Assembly (NCBI GenBank): GCA_020091685.1
Contig: CM034607.1
Span: 5,658,130 to 5,722,129 of the forward strand
Length of the DNA stretch: 64,000 nucleotides
Reading direction: 5' to 3'
DNA from: Lutjanus erythropterus
Lineage: Eukaryota > Chordata > Actinopteri > Lutjaniformes > Lutjanidae
The notes under the pieces were generated by a model. It ran no database searches and was not told the DNA's origin. It worked only from the letters and a program-made list of their open reading frames with translations. The translations under genes and the position numbers were made by a program. Shown piece after piece: positions 35,096 through 47,110 of this stretch. The stretch's first letter is position 1. Each line of letters opens with the position of its first letter.

Positions 35096-35137
<42 letters not shown>
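35081..35137. repeat. poly-C plus (CA)n microsatellite
   Basis: Ten C residues followed by about 47 bp of CA with one TA interruption. It separates the family C repeat from the Tc1/mariner copy. Confidence 0.95.
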
Positions 35138-35141
<4 letters not shown>

Positions 35142-35149
35142 GGTAAACA

Positions 35150-36130
35150 TGTTTCAAAAATGTACAGGGGCAACAAAAGACTGGGAAAGTTGTGGAATGC
35201 TCAAAAAACACCAGATTGAAACATTTGACAGGTCAGCCGATTAATTGGTGACATTAATGGGTACAGAAGGGACAGTCATGAAAGCCTCAGTCATTCACAA
35301 ACATGGATGGGGTGAGGTTCCCCACTTTATGAAAAACTGCTTGGGCAAATACTTAAGCAGTTTAAGAACACCATTTGTCAACAAACTGCAGGAATTTCAC
35401 CATTTACAATCCATAGTATCATTAAAAGATTCAGAGAATCCAGAGAAATCTCTGCAAGTAAGGGGCAAGGTCGAAAACTAGAATTTCATTATAATAATTC
35501 TACATACATAATTGAATGTAAAGGACACTCATGGAAACACTTTGAAAAAAATCCAGATTATCACCAGCGCTAATGTCAAAAGCCAGCATCTGTGATGGTA
35601 TGGGGGTGTGTTAGTGCCCATGGCATCATGGCAAGCTGTCACAACTGTGTAATGCTGAAAGGCACATGCAGGTTTTGGAGCAACATATGCTGCCATCCAG
35701 ACAATGTCTCTTTCAGAAACCTTCCTGCTTATTTAGACTAAGGCACGTTCTGAGTAGTGTGAATTTGTAGTAAATGAGTTCAGGAACAAGACTGGCCTGC
35801 CTGCAGTCCAGACCTGTCTCCTATTGAAAATATTTGGTGTATTACAAAGCGCAAAACAACAGAGACCCTGGGCTGTTGAGCACTTACCATTGTATATCAA
35901 GCAAGATTGAGAAAGAATTTAACTTTCAGTTCTGAAACACTAAGTGTTGTTAAAAGTTTGACAGTAGGAAACATGACCCTGTCCTAACTTTTTTGCATTT
36001 GCTGCAGGCATCAAATTAAATAGTCTGTATTCAGTTGAATATAAGTCAAACAGATTTTGCAAGTCATTGCATTCTCTTTTTATCTTCCTTTTACACAATG
36101 TCCCAAATTTTTTGGGATTAGGGTTGTTAT
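35150..36130 (+). mobile_element. Tc1/mariner transposon copy, internally deleted
   Basis: The left part (GGGCAACAAAAGACTGGGAA, TCAGTCATTCACAAACATGG) and the right part (TTTTGGAGCAACATATGCTG, GCCTGCCTGCAGTCCAGACC) follow the order of the better copy at 59391-61217, on the opposite strand. The end, ACAATGTCCCAAATTTTTTG followed by GGATTAGGG, is the family's terminal repeat. The right part still encodes the Tc1-type signature WPACSPDLSPIENIW, with the third catalytic acidic residue (E) kept. About 350 bp are missing near 35480-35550, removing the first catalytic block. The left terminal repeat is also absent. The copy could not make a transposase. Confidence 0.85.
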
Positions 36131-37149
36131 ATTGTGGCTGCATCTATTTTATGTATAGATGTGGAGAACCCTTATTAAATTAATGTCACACCTTGGAAAC
36201 ATTTGAAGCCTTGTCTGCTTCCTAAATGTGCGGAGTGCAAGTGTTACTCTTTTAATCACAATTGTGACATCATGTCATCAAGAAGGTACAGTAGGCCAAT
36301 GAACAAAAACTGAAACACTGTTATACAGTTGTACTGTAGATGAGTCATCCACAACATAGTCATCAGGTAGTTTTAGGAAGCTGAAAGAGAACTTTAGGAG
36401 GAGCTGCAAGATCTTTTATGTGATAAGAAAAGACATATTTTCAATAGAAATGTATTATCACTGTGTGAAAAACTTAATAGTTTTCTGCCTCCAGGCCTCC
36501 CCTGATAATTAACTGAACGAAACAATCTATAAAGGGAAAATCCTCCTTTGATTGAACTTCACCATTATGCACGCCTCGATGGGGGACTGCGAGAAAGCAT
36601 TGCTTCATTTAAAGAGTTCACAAGCCATAAAGTTTGAGAAGCATTGCCTTATGCCACTGCAATCATTTCACAATAAAACTTAAACTGTCATCGAGCACTG
36701 TAGTACTTTGCTTTCAGACTATTTTTATGATGTCTTTGACTCGTCTTACTTAGTGTGTTAAGATGGGCATTTATGCAGAGATACTGTAGGAGGAAGTGTC
36801 AGGTGTGTGAAGGGTAAGTTTAAGACACTGATTTGAGGGTGGAGATGCTGTAATCAGTTGGAAAGCGACAGGCTCTCCTTTAATCTGGCAGAGTGGTTTT
36901 CAGCTGTTTGTTGAAGAGATGCCAAGGAGTCTCAGAGGAGCTTTTCAACAGCGTTTTAGAGACACATATTCACCATAAAACACCCCAACTACATAGAAAC
37001 ATGAGTTAACCAACCACCATCAAATAAGTATTAAAAACTTTACAACTATGACAGAAGAAACTAGTCTGTCATCTTGAAAAGAGGTCAGCAAAGACTGTAG
37101 GGATCATTAAGGTGGACGTACAATAACAGTAACATTTGGGCACATTTCA
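36131..37149. other. unique sequence, no gene seen
   Basis: No repeat or coding sequence recognised. Composition is ordinary for the window. Confidence 0.5.
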
Positions 37150-37490
37150 GACAGGACTTTTTGAGTTGGAGCTGGACCTAATTTCAGCCTCATCGAGTTG
37201 TTTCCCGTGCAGTGGGGAGAAATGTCAGAAATGTTGTGCTGTTGTCAGTCTCTCACACATTTGAAATATATTCCCCAAAGCCAAAGTCTTTCTTCTCTTC
37301 GCACCTGCGCAAAGTGGCAAATGGAGCATCTGAAATTGCCATGGTGACACGAAGGGTCATATGGATGGAAAATATGGACTGTATCATGCGTCGTCCTCGC
37401 CACCTGCGAGTCCATAAATGCCAGTGCCTCTTCTTCTTTAGAAGTTTTGGCACAGGCTGCATGTTTCTGCCTTGTTGGCATTAGACTCCT
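37150..37490. other. candidate conserved non-coding block
   Basis: The block is repeat-free, less AT-rich and compositionally balanced (CGCACCTGCGCAAAGTGGCA, GCATCTGAAATTGCCATGG, CGTCGTCCTCGCCACCTGCG). It is open on both strands over nearly the same interval (37212-37484 plus, 37245-37481 and 37253-37462 minus). None of the three peptides is familiar. Three overlapping open frames in one spot point to compositional bias and not to a protein. Enhancer-like conserved DNA or a non-coding exon would both fit. Confidence 0.3.
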
Positions 37491-37886
37491 GCCTTCCTCT
37501 GAGCTCTCAAACTAATCTTTGACAATTGTCAATTGTTTTTATTTATATTTTACACATGGTGTGTGAGTGCTCTGGTTGTGGATTGACAATTGGACTGTGC
37601 AAAACATAAATCACGAACTTTGCTTTACATTGCCGGTGATTTACCTACAGTAGGAGTTGGAATTCAACATATCTGGAATCCTACAATTTCTGCCCACCTT
37701 TAGACTTTAGCCTTTGTGATCATCATGCCTCTATTATGCACCATGTTTGTCTGGGAGAGGGCCGAATGAGTCCATTAGTATTTTTAAGAGGTCACTGCTC
37801 AGCACTGATCCTTCCCTCAATTTAGTCTAAAAGTCTAAGTCTAAAATTTTCGGGGAATAATTAACCACAGTGTGATGGATCTGACT

Positions 37887-38413
37887 TTAAAGAGACAATT
37901 CACCCCAAAATAATATGTACATTTTTTCCTTCTACCTGTAGTACTTTTTGTCAGTCTCCATTATTTTGCTGTGAGTTGCAGAATGCTGGATCTTGTCCGT
38001 GGAGCAGAAAGAAGTGTGCATCTACTCATGGTTAAGAGCCTTGTGCTTGTGACAGTGCGGGATGTAAACCTAAATTGTGTCCTCAGCTGAGCTGTAACCT
38101 CTTTTCCATGACCGGATGTACGCCATCCTCTGCACAGTGATGTGGCTGGCAGGTGAAGTTCAGCAGAATAAGTAGTTATTATGTGAAACTGCTCACAACA
38201 AAGTGTGTGGATTATTTTGAGTAACTGGGGCATGAATTCTAGAAAGACACATTGCCGAGTGCCATCCAGTTCATTATATTCAAAAGAAGGCAGACACCTC
38301 TACAGCTAATATCTTCAAAACTAGACAACTCATACCAAAAGAATCTAGGAGGATAAATGGCACTACAGATAAGAGGAAAAATGTTGTTTTTACAGGGGTG
38401 AGTTTTCCCTTTA
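37887..38413. mobile_element. TTAA-type element, complete but worn
   Basis: Left end TTAAAGAGACAATTCACCCC, right end GGGGTGAGTTTTCCCTTTA. Inner words that I know from a very common percomorph repeat are TGTGAGTTGCAGAATGCTGG, GTGAAACTGCTCACAACAAA, GTGTGGATTATTTTGAGTAA, GAGTGCCATCCAGTTCATTA and GATAAGAGGAAAAATG. The two halves are partly inverted copies (TACCTGTAGTACTTTTTGTC against the right-hand GCACTACAGATAAG). Non-autonomous, no coding capacity. The minus frame at 37961-38233 is incidental. Confidence 0.82.
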
Positions 38414-38757
38414 CCTCTGAGCAGATGTTAAGTCTTAAATCAGCTTTGTGTTAAAAAAGGGCTACATTGATAGGGCTGTGTTTTGTCAAGTACCCATTAA
38501 ATGATGAAATACAATCCTGCAAGTTGAACTGTAGATCCATGCATTTGAATGCTTACATTACATCCAAACACTGCACAGTGGTTTGGAATACTATGAAACA
38601 TTTGACAAGTCTGGAAAGTTGGCACAACAGCAATCATTTTATGGTCTGTCTGGACCCTGGAGTGGTAAACAGCAGAAATACTCTATTCATGCTACAAGGT
38701 AATTGTCTTGTATTTGCATGATGCTGCATTGCAAATGAACCAGAAGGTTGCATTTTT

Positions 38758-39285
38758 ATGCCCCGGTGCTGGTGACAGCCATGGCCTGAAGCATTAGGTT
38801 TTCAGGTTATCCATCCGTCCCATTCTTGTGAACTCGATATCTCAGGAACTTGCAAGAATTTCTTCAGATTTGGCACAAATGTCCACATGGGCTCAGTGAT
38901 GAACCAATTAGATTCTGGTGTTCAAATATCAAGCTCATTTTGACCTCACAGTACATGTGTTTGGCCATATAACCAAAGAATTCATACGCTAATTCTGACT
39001 ACATTTTATATCCAAAAGGTCAAAGGTCATCTTCACTGTGAAGGTTCTCCAAAAAACCTCTAAACATTGCTTCCCTAAGTCCTCTGTTCTCTGTAAAAGT
39101 AGTCTTATTACTGTGAGAATTTCTATATTGCCAAAAATGTACTCAAAATCTTTTTTTTAATCCCTTCCAAGTCCTCACTGCATATATTTTATTTGAGTGT
39201 GGACAGACAAAGATGTAAAATGCAACTTGACTGTTTGGTGGAGGCGTACAACTGTGAGGCCAGTTACATGACGTGCTAATGTTGT
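38758..39285 (+). repeat. family H dispersed fish repeat
   Basis: ATGCCCCGGTGCTGGTGACA, GTTATCCATCCGTCCCATTC, AACTCGATATCTCAGGAACT, TTTCTTCAGATTTGGCACAA and AAAGGTCAAAGGTCATCTTC match a long fish repeat I recognise. The tail TGCAACTTGACTGTTTGG is shared with 6090-6165. No terminal inverted repeats are apparent, so the class is unknown. Confidence 0.7.
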
Positions 39286-39939
39286 TCTGACTGCAGTCCA
39301 TGTCTAAAGCACTCAGTTTCCAGCCTTGCAATGTCCTGACCCTTCTGTCAACTTCATACCAACAACAGCGACGCCTCAAAAATAACATGCCCAAACTGGC
39401 AAAGGTTGAGCATCAAGTGCAAAGGATAACATTATATAAAAACTCCTAGAACATTGCTCTCATAGATGAAATCACCCACCTAGCTGCATCTAGTGTTTTC
39501 TCCTTCCATGCCAATGCACACAAATCAGCAGAGAATAGAAGAAGAAGAAAACATTCAAACCAAAACCAAAGACGCTGAGGCAGAATATGTTTTTGAGAAA
39601 GCTTAATGAGACAATATGCATCCAGCACAATCATGTCCCTCAGTGCTGTCCAGAAAATGAAGCTCTGTCTTGTTTGTGATAGTGTTATAGATGGCCTCCG
39701 ACTCTGCTCTTTTATTTTTCCTGCTGCTTTTGGGTCCAGAGGATAGATGGTGCCAATTTATCATATCGTCAGAGAAACATTACTACAAGGATTCATTGAT
39801 ATTCACCCAGGTCATTATATATGAAGTCACAAATTTAGTTTTCTCACTTTGCAGCTCTTTTATTTTGATGGATGAAGGTGTTTTCTCTGTCTATTTGTAT
39901 TTGTTGCAGTGAGCTTTCAAGGTCACTGTACTTCTGCTT

Positions 39940-40370
39940 GTAGAGCTGTTCTGTGACAGTGATGGAGCTTTTGGGTCAGAAATGTGAAACCAATGTGGAG
40001 ATGGCTTAAACTTGCGTTCTTTGTAATGACCAGCACGTGGCGACTCCACTGGTTGCAAAAAGAAGTCGGATTGTATTGAGTCTAATACAAAAATGAGCCT
40101 ACTTCTCACTTTCCTAATGAGTGTGTGGTCTCAATCACTAGTGTCAAGTCTTCTTCTATACAACATGATGTTCATTTTGTAAATTATGGTCCCATTTAGA
40201 GTAAAATAAACCATAAAACGGAGCATACTTTAGAGTAGGACTGCCGTGTGATTGACCGGTCATTCTTAGTGAGTCCATCCAGTGCAGACTTGACTCTCAA
40301 AACCTGTATCAAACTGTCAAGCTGGACCTTATTAATCAAATATGGATCAAGATTCTTCTACTGCCTTGCG
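39940..40370 (+). repeat. dispersed fish repeat ('AAGTCTTCTTCTATACAAC')
   Basis: TGATGGAGCTTTTGGGTCAG, ATGTGGAGATGGCTTAAAC, AAGAAGTCGGATTGTATTGA, ATGAGCCTACTTCTCACTT, TGATGTTCATTTTGTAAATT and ATTATGGTCCCATTTAGAGT match a repeat found throughout percomorph genomes. The minus frame at 39891-40109 and the plus frame at 40248-40565 are read from it or its edge. Confidence 0.65.
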
Positions 40371-40497
40371 TATTTCTTGCTTAAAATGTTTTCAAAAATG
40401 TCATTTGGCAACTGCTTCTCGTTAGTTAACAAGAAAAATAATGACTGGGTGGCTGGGTCCTGTCTAGAGGAGAAGATTTTTATGTGTTGTTTCAAGG

Positions 40498-40848
40498 GGA
40501 TGCACAAATACCAATACCACTGTCTGGTATTGTCCATTACTGTGCTCCTGTACTCATACTTTTAAAATTACTCTGATACCACCACAATCAATATCACTTT
40601 TTGAAAAGAAGCTCCTTCAGTACAAGCAATTAGTAAAACATCGAACACGAGTTCAAGCTCATGCTAGCAACTGGAAACACCAACAACAGTTTGTTACATT
40701 TAGAAAGGGAGGAACATCTGATGCAAATAAAACATTTTTTAAAGTCACTGTAAAAACTGTATTGGCATTATTAAGTTCTCATGTCGGTACTCAGTATCAC
40801 CAGATAAGTGACAACTTGTACTTGGTCTAAAAAAAAAAAGTGCACGTT
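40498..40848 (+). mobile_element. 'GGGATGCAC...GATACC' element
   Basis: Starts GGGGATGCACAAATACCAAT, contains TTTTAAAATTACTCTGATAC, AAGAAGCTCCTTCAGTACA and CGGTACTCAGTATCACCAG, and finishes near AAAGTGCAC. Start and finish fit an imperfect GGGATGCAC / GTGCAT inverted pair known in fish. Non-autonomous, no transposase. Confidence 0.6.
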
Positions 40849-41437
40849 TCATTCCCAGTTGTTTCTTCATAGTGCATGTTATACAGCCATTTATGTTTTA
40901 TCATGTAACAACGCTGTAGTTATGATGTGGGCAGGTTTAGGGACAACAAAAACACCTGGTTCTGTTTTGGGAAAGTTTATGGTTTGGATTAAAATGATCA
41001 CCCTCACGAGACCTTTTGCAGGTCATGGGGTTCCTTTCTAGGCACTACATTGAACTATTTCTTGCTGATAGTGTTTGCAGAAAAATATTTTAGTGACTGT
41101 TTAGTTGTAATAAGATTGCAACCTGAGTGGAAGAGCCAAAACCAAACACCACCCAAGTGGCGATACATCACTCACCAGGTCATCCAGGTACACTTGGTAT
41201 GTCACCCAGTACTGCGCTGTTCGGCCGAGAGTTCAGAGTTTTCATAATGTCAGCTGATTCAAATAGTCAATTAAAAAATTCTTTTGACTATTGTAGTTAT
41301 AGCATTTTTTAAGTTATAGCATTCCCTATACAATAAACACTAATTAATCATTATTTTGTGCTGTCACTGTTGTATAACTAAACTAACATGACACAGTGTA
41401 TACCTTTTTTCTTCGTCTTTACTGGATATTTGAGCCT
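40849..41437. other. unique sequence, no gene seen
   Basis: Overlapping frames at 41050-41247 and 41127-41312 in different registers look random. No repeat recognised. Confidence 0.5.
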
Positions 41438-42291
41438 GTCTTCACTAGGGATGTTCCTGGTAACTAATGTCCCTGTCGATTAAACACAAACTTTAATTTA
41501 GACTAGTCGACTATTCTAACACAAAGGAAACACTCAGACAGCAGTTAAAATTGAGCACAATTCATTAATTTATAACGTTAAACACTGTTCGAAAAAAACA
41601 CTATGTGCATATTAAGAGCAGTTTGAAGCCGATATTCACAGACTACAGTTAGCACTTTAAATGCCACTGAAATGCAAGCTACTTTGTGCTGTGCAATACA
41701 AACGTTACACATTACAACATACAAAACATGACAACAACTCACTAACTGCTTCAACTTTTCAGACCAAAGAGGATCCTAGTGTCAGAAGGTAAATGACCCA
41801 GAGCTGATGTTAGCTGCCAACCTCCTACACAGTGTGGCTAATGTTAGCAGTGCTAGCGGCAGCAGCAGCTGCTCTGCTTGTAGCTTAATGTCCGTGTCTG
41901 TCCTTAACGTGGTCACCTGTTGCTCCAGTCAAGTGATTATATGCCAGTTTATTCTGTCACAGTCTACATTCAACATTATTTTCATTTTCTAAATTAAAAC
42001 ACTGTCAAACTGTGCTTGTTTTACGACCTGTCATCTGTCCGACTTTGCTGATATAAACATCCAGTGTTGCCTGGGAGATCGGGGCTATGCGCATACGGTG
42101 TATGGTGAGAGGGGCTGCCATCTGATGGGGCTGCAGCCCCAACTAGTGGAAGGCAGCTGCATAACATCTCAGAGGCAACAGATTACTGGCATTGTGCATG
42201 AATGAAACGTTAATAAATAGTTTAAACGACTAGCGAGGGTGACAATATTTAATCGTATAGTTGACTAATCGTGAGCATCCCTAGTCTTCAC
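41438..42291. mobile_element. hAT-type element with perfect 8-bp target duplication
   Basis: The element is 41446-42283 (838 bp), flanked by identical GTCTTCAC at 41438-41445 and 42284-42291. Its ends are TAGGGATGTTCCTGG and the inverse form ATCGTGAGCATCCCTA (core TAGGGATG). Sub-terminal TAGTCGACTATT pairs with AATCGTATAGTTGACTAATC. The 8-bp duplication is diagnostic for hAT. There is no transposase. The inside carries a small GCAGCAGCAGC run. The unbroken duplication suggests it is among the younger insertions here. Confidence 0.92.
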
Positions 42292-43029
42292 CAGAAATGT
42301 GGCTGCTTAGCAGCGAGGTTCCAGAAGTGAAAATCCCATTCATATTCTGAGTGAAGGATTTAGATTATTTGTCATAATTAGTAGACATACCACAAGCTAT
42401 GAGATTGTGAAATGAATGTATATGCTTCTGTAGAAGCTGCATGTCCTTTGAATATCAACCTTGTTTTAGGAAAAGTATGTTTCATTCGCAGTGTTGTGGA
42501 GAAGTACTACAATACCCACAATCCTAAAGTGTAACAGCGGCATCTCTGATAGTTTTGCTCACAGGCTAGCTACTTAGGAAGCTAACATGAATTCTACTCA
42601 TAACATTGTTATGCTGCAGTGAATATAATTTTCATTCACACGCAACACAAAATATTACGACACTGTTATTAACAGTATAAACACTATAACAGTGACAAAA
42701 GTTAAACTTAAGAGGAAGTGGTATCCAGCAGTGATCGTTCCTTCACTCTTAAAATAACAGTGTATACAGTCTTGTGCCTTTGCCTTTTTTCCATTTTCCA
42801 GTCTTTTTTTGGTTCAGAATGAAATGTTTTATGGTCATGATTTATCTTGTTGGTTGACTTGGTTCAAGGCTTAAAACTTTATATATAAGGATTTTCTGAG
42901 ATGTCAATGAAGTGAATGAACGGGAAATTCTGTTATCGAACCAGAGCCGCTGAAAAAGTGGGCAGTCACTGTTGAGCTCTATAGGTAATCTGTGCAAGCA
43001 GCTTATTACAACTTTGGTAGGCGATGAAC
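42292..43029. other. unique sequence, no gene seen
   Basis: AT-rich sequence without a recognisable repeat or coding frame. Confidence 0.5.
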
Positions 43030-43330
43030 TCTAGTGGTTAGGGTGACTTACGCAAGTCCTGTGATATAACCTAAGTAATTTATTTTAATCCCAGCCATGA
43101 CCTTTCCTGAACCAGGTATTTTTGGTGCATAAACTTAACCAAACCGTGACCATTTCAGAACTATAATCACCTGTTTGACATCAAGTAACTTTTGTATCTG
43201 TATGTACTTCAGGTCTGTTATGCCTGACGATGGTATGTTCCAACTGTCATATGATGTCGTTTTGGGTGTCATCGACAATTGATTGATTTTGTTGTTTAGT
43301 TATGAGGACATGTTAATATGTCTATGGTTG
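43030..43330 (+). repeat. 'CTTAACCAAACCGTGAC' dispersed repeat
   Basis: TTGGTGCATAAACTTAACCA, CATATGATGTCGTTTTGGGT and GTCATCGACAATTGATTG are phrases of a fish repeat that often carries AACCTAACCA units. Related AACCTAACC-type sequence occurs at 52161-52290 (opposite strand) and 55850-56040. Confidence 0.45.
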
Positions 43331-45000
43331 TAATCTGTAGTATTCCAATTCCAATCTTTTATTACAGTCACAAAATTACAAATATTTAATTAAAGGGTAT
43401 TATCTTGGTATTACCAAAAAGAAGTGTATATTCCATGGAATCAACCATTTTTCTTCCACTGTTTCTGGACAAAAATGTAGTCCATAAATTTTAAAAATGA
43501 GGATTCAAATGCTCAAATAAAGTGTTAAATTAAAAACTAAATACAGTGCCCTATGAGTCAGTCGCAAATGACTGTGTTTGGAGATGGCTGTGCATTGCAC
43601 AGAGCTGAACGGGTTGCCATTAATACAAGATGTACCCATGAGACAGTGTGATTGTTTGTCACACCTAAAGTAGCACATCTAATAAGGTGGAATAATACCA
43701 ACCTGTGTTACTTCCTTCTTCAATGGCATTGTGTGAACAAAATCCAGGTGTTGCTCATCATCTTTTTCATGCCTGTTCTTTGTAAGAACAGTGTCCAGAT
43801 GACTCAAAGTAAACACTCAACAATCTGGTGCATACATGTGGGTTGAGGATGTAGCTGCATGCAATAACTAATTCAGACTCCGGTCCGTAACTTTATCCAG
43901 TGTGCTGTGTGGTTTTAGCAACCTGATTGCAGTATTAGTCGTGTTCCTCATCTTTATTGTGGTACTTCATCTTTAAGTGGATTATTTTTCTTATTCACTG
44001 AAGGCCTTATGTATTCTGTGCTCATTGTCTCCCATACATTAACACTATGTATCAAATCCTGGGCTTGTTCATTGAATTGTTTCTAAAAATGTAGAGTCAG
44101 TGGTCACATGGCTCACTGATAAATGAAGGTATAATTGAGCAATTACAGACATGGCTGGTTTTCTTTTGTTCTCCCCTGGCTAATGGAGTCTTTTCAAACT
44201 GAAGGTAGCTAGAATACAAAATATCTGCTTATAGTCAACTTATTGTTTATGCACAGTTTACACTTCGCCACTTTCACATTAGTCTTTTACAACTGTGAGA
44301 ACACAGTGGAGTTCCAAACATGTATCTCGATATCACAGTTAGCCTTTTATGCTCGTTGTAAAGCAAACATAATTGTGGGCGTCAAGTATTAAACCAGCCA
44401 CATGCTGGCATCAAACGCATTGGCAGCTCAGGGATGAGTTGGGAGCTTCATAATTTATTGATTAGAATATCAGAGAAACAACACAGCGTCCATGTCAACA
44501 AACAAGCATTTCAGACAGAAAATGTGTATGAAAGTTGTATTTTTGGTGAAATAATATTCCAGATGGGAGTCCAGGTCATACCAGCTCTGAATGTAACTCC
44601 TTTGCTGGATGCAGAATTTTGACAGGGGATAGTTTTTCAGGGGCCGGCGTTTGGGTCCTTCTTTTGGATGCTGGCTGACTAATATGGCAACCAGCTGAAT
44701 CAACATGTCAAAAGGCATCATGATCAGTGGCCCTTTGCTTCAAAGTATGACACTGTAGGTGCCCCTGTTGTGTCCGTTTTGTACGTGCAGGACTCCACGG
44801 AAAAGTTGGCAATAATAAATATGCAACATATAGGTAGACTTTGAAAATAAAGGCACAAAAATTACTTGGTGAGGTTTCGGAAAACTTACAGAGATTGTTA
44901 GATACCATTTTTTTCTTTCCCCATCACCAATTCCCATGCTATTCCAGGGGACGGCATACAGCCTACATTCTTGTGAGCTGTTTTTATTGGTATAAAGAGG
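43331..45000. other. unique sequence, no gene seen
   Basis: No repeat named. Bases 44400-44720 carry opposing frames of 62 and 83 codons that overlap, with no recognisable motif. Nothing here is supported as a gene. Confidence 0.5.
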
Positions 45001-45490
45001 AATGTCAGAAATATCATTCCAAATAAATACTAAAAAAAATTATCAAAGTGCCATAGAATTTCAAATGAAAATATATAAAATATGAGATCACTGAAATGTA
45101 ATTTAAAATAAGTTTTGTCTTTCCTGTATTTTGGGTTTAGGCAAAACCATGCACATAGAATGGGCATATGTCATCCATAATTACGAATAGTTACAATCTA
45201 AAGTGTGATGGCAAGATAATAAGCGTAGGTAAAATGAATAAACTGAAAATGAATGCTTCAAAAACACTGTAAATATTGCTCCAGACAGGATCTATCACAA
45301 AGAGAAGTGCAGATCAGCAGGAGAATATTGAAATGTCCACAGCACCTGCTAGCTTACAACACAAAACAGTAAGGTGGTAGCTCAGTAATCTGTGAGGTGG
45401 TACATGGTGTAAAAAGAGAGACACTGGTATACAGGATGCTGCTGAGAAGTAGCAAGGTCCCGTTTAGATGTTTATAAATTACACTGTATC
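45001..45490 (+). repeat. family G repeat, long copy
   Basis: This shares ATGTCAGAAATAT, AATGAAAATATATAAAATAT, GATCACTGAAATGTAATTTA, AACAGTAAGGTGGTAGCTCA and TTACACTGTATCA, in the same order and orientation, with 46104-46392. It is longer because an extra 200 bp lie in the middle. The two may be separate insertions or a local duplication. Confidence 0.6.
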
Positions 45491-45734
45491 AGATCGGCGC
45501 ATAGACTCACATACTTGCCGAGTATCAGAACAATCCTAGTTAAGTAAAGTTAGCATAGTGGCACTTAGATATCTTATGACACATATGTATACAGTATCAC
45601 TTATATATATGCTATATAACTTGCACTTGTTATGCTAATTACATTCTAAGATCAAGTCAGGACTTTCTCCCCTGAGAGGAAGCCACTGTGCGCCCAGGAA
45701 CCCACCCCAGTTCTAAGTTAGCACCTTGGTCTGG

Positions 45735-45860
45735 GTGACAGGAGAATTGACCTAGCATACATGTTTTTGATATTGGCGGAGACCAGAACACCCAGAGGAA
45801 CCCCATGCTGGCCATGGGGAGAACATGCAAACTCCATGCAGAAAGGCTGTGTCTAATGTA
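45735..45860 (-). repeat. LINE-associated vertebrate repeat fragment
   Basis: GGAGACCAGAACACCCAGAG and GGGGAGAACATGCAAACTCC, then AGAAAGGCT, match a sequence widespread in fish and other vertebrates, whose other strand reads GGAGTTTGCATGTTCTCCCC then CCTCTGGGTG. I associate it with L2/CR1-type LINE copies, but that class is from memory. The 86-codon minus frame at 45657-45917 is read through it. No reverse-transcriptase motif is present. Confidence 0.6.
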
Positions 45861-46103
45861 TGTATATATCAAACATCTGTAATTTCTTGGTGGGGCTGTG
45901 GCCCCATGTAGCCTCACTCTAGCGCTGTCTGTGACCTTTTCTTTTTATTGAAAGTTAATCAGCCTTTGGAACCTTTTCAGTTCTGTATCTCATGCAGAGA
46001 GAGTATAAAGGACCGTACCAGTATTCTTGTATGCTGTAGTCCCTAGATTCTCATACTGCAGTACCACTGATTGTATGAACGCTCCCTCTAGCGCTACATG
46101 AAG

Positions 46104-46392
46104 GATTGTCAGAAATATATTTTAAAAGTGAATTAAGTTAAGTTTAAAACACCTAATATTATCAAAATATTATTATTTTGAATGAAAATACATATGAGGT
46201 CACTGAAATGTAATTTAAAATAATGTGAAAAATAATGTGATTGTGGCTCCAAGTGGGTGCACAGCAGGAGCAGAACAGTTTGAGCAGCTGTGTTGAAAAT
46301 GAAGTGGATGCACTGGTGGGAAACAGTAAGGTGGTACTCAGAGAGCTCAATATTTTTTTGAGTTTGTTTTTTGAGTCCTTTTACACTGTATC
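46104..46392 (+). repeat. family G repeat, short copy
   Basis: GATTGTCAGAAATATATTTT, GGTCACTGAAATGTAATTTA, AAACAGTAAGGTGGTACTCA and TTACACTGTATCA parallel 45001-45490. The preceding CTCCCTCTAGCGCTACATGA may also belong to the family, as similar 'CCCTCTAG' phrases start several fish repeats. Confidence 0.6.
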
Positions 46393-46949
46393 AATATGTT
46401 CACCATTTAGAAACTAAATTAATAAATAAATTAATAAATCTGACACCACAAATGAGAACAGTGAGCACGATGACATGAACATGTGTAAATTGCCCACGCC
46501 CATTCTCACTCCCAATGCGTCAAACACAGCAGCTTGACCAGCGCCCCTGAGCTTCAGACTGTGACATTGTAGGTACAAAAGAAAGAATGAAAGAAAACAG
46601 ACATCAGACATGTTTGGTACAGACATCAACAAATACAACATTATCAGTTGTTTTTCTTTTTTTTCTTAAAAATTAAAAATATAATGCAAAAGTTAAAAAT
46701 TAAATCATATATTGCAGTTTCAGTCAAAATAATGGTCATTTGACTTTTTTTATGAAAAGTAAAAAAAAGTGAGGTTGATGAATAGGTCAAACAAACACAG
46801 GTCTTTCACCCAGAGGACTAGAGTTTATGTCCTGGTGAAACCAAGGCACCTTCTTTTCAAGATGTTACATAGCTTGCATTACATTAATTTAAGTCAATAA
46901 CAGTTATTTTAATAACAACTGTGATCTTCTACTAAACTTAACCAAGTAG

Positions 46950-47110
46950 TAGCGCTGCACAATTTGGTTTAAAAAAAAAAGGCATATTGTGATTATTTCG
47001 ACTGAAATTTTGATTTATGGAAATGATCAATTTTTCATTACGATGTTCATGTTCTTTGGAAAAAAAAACTGTTAAAATCGTGATGATGTGGTATTTATTG
47101 AGGTCTGAAC
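46950..47110 (+). repeat. GCTGCACAATT repeat fragment
   Basis: TAGCGCTGCACAATTTGG, GGCATATTGTGATTATTTCG and ATGATCAATTTTTCATTACG resemble the start of a fish element beginning TAGTGCTGCACAATTAATCG. No inverse end was located. Confidence 0.45.
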
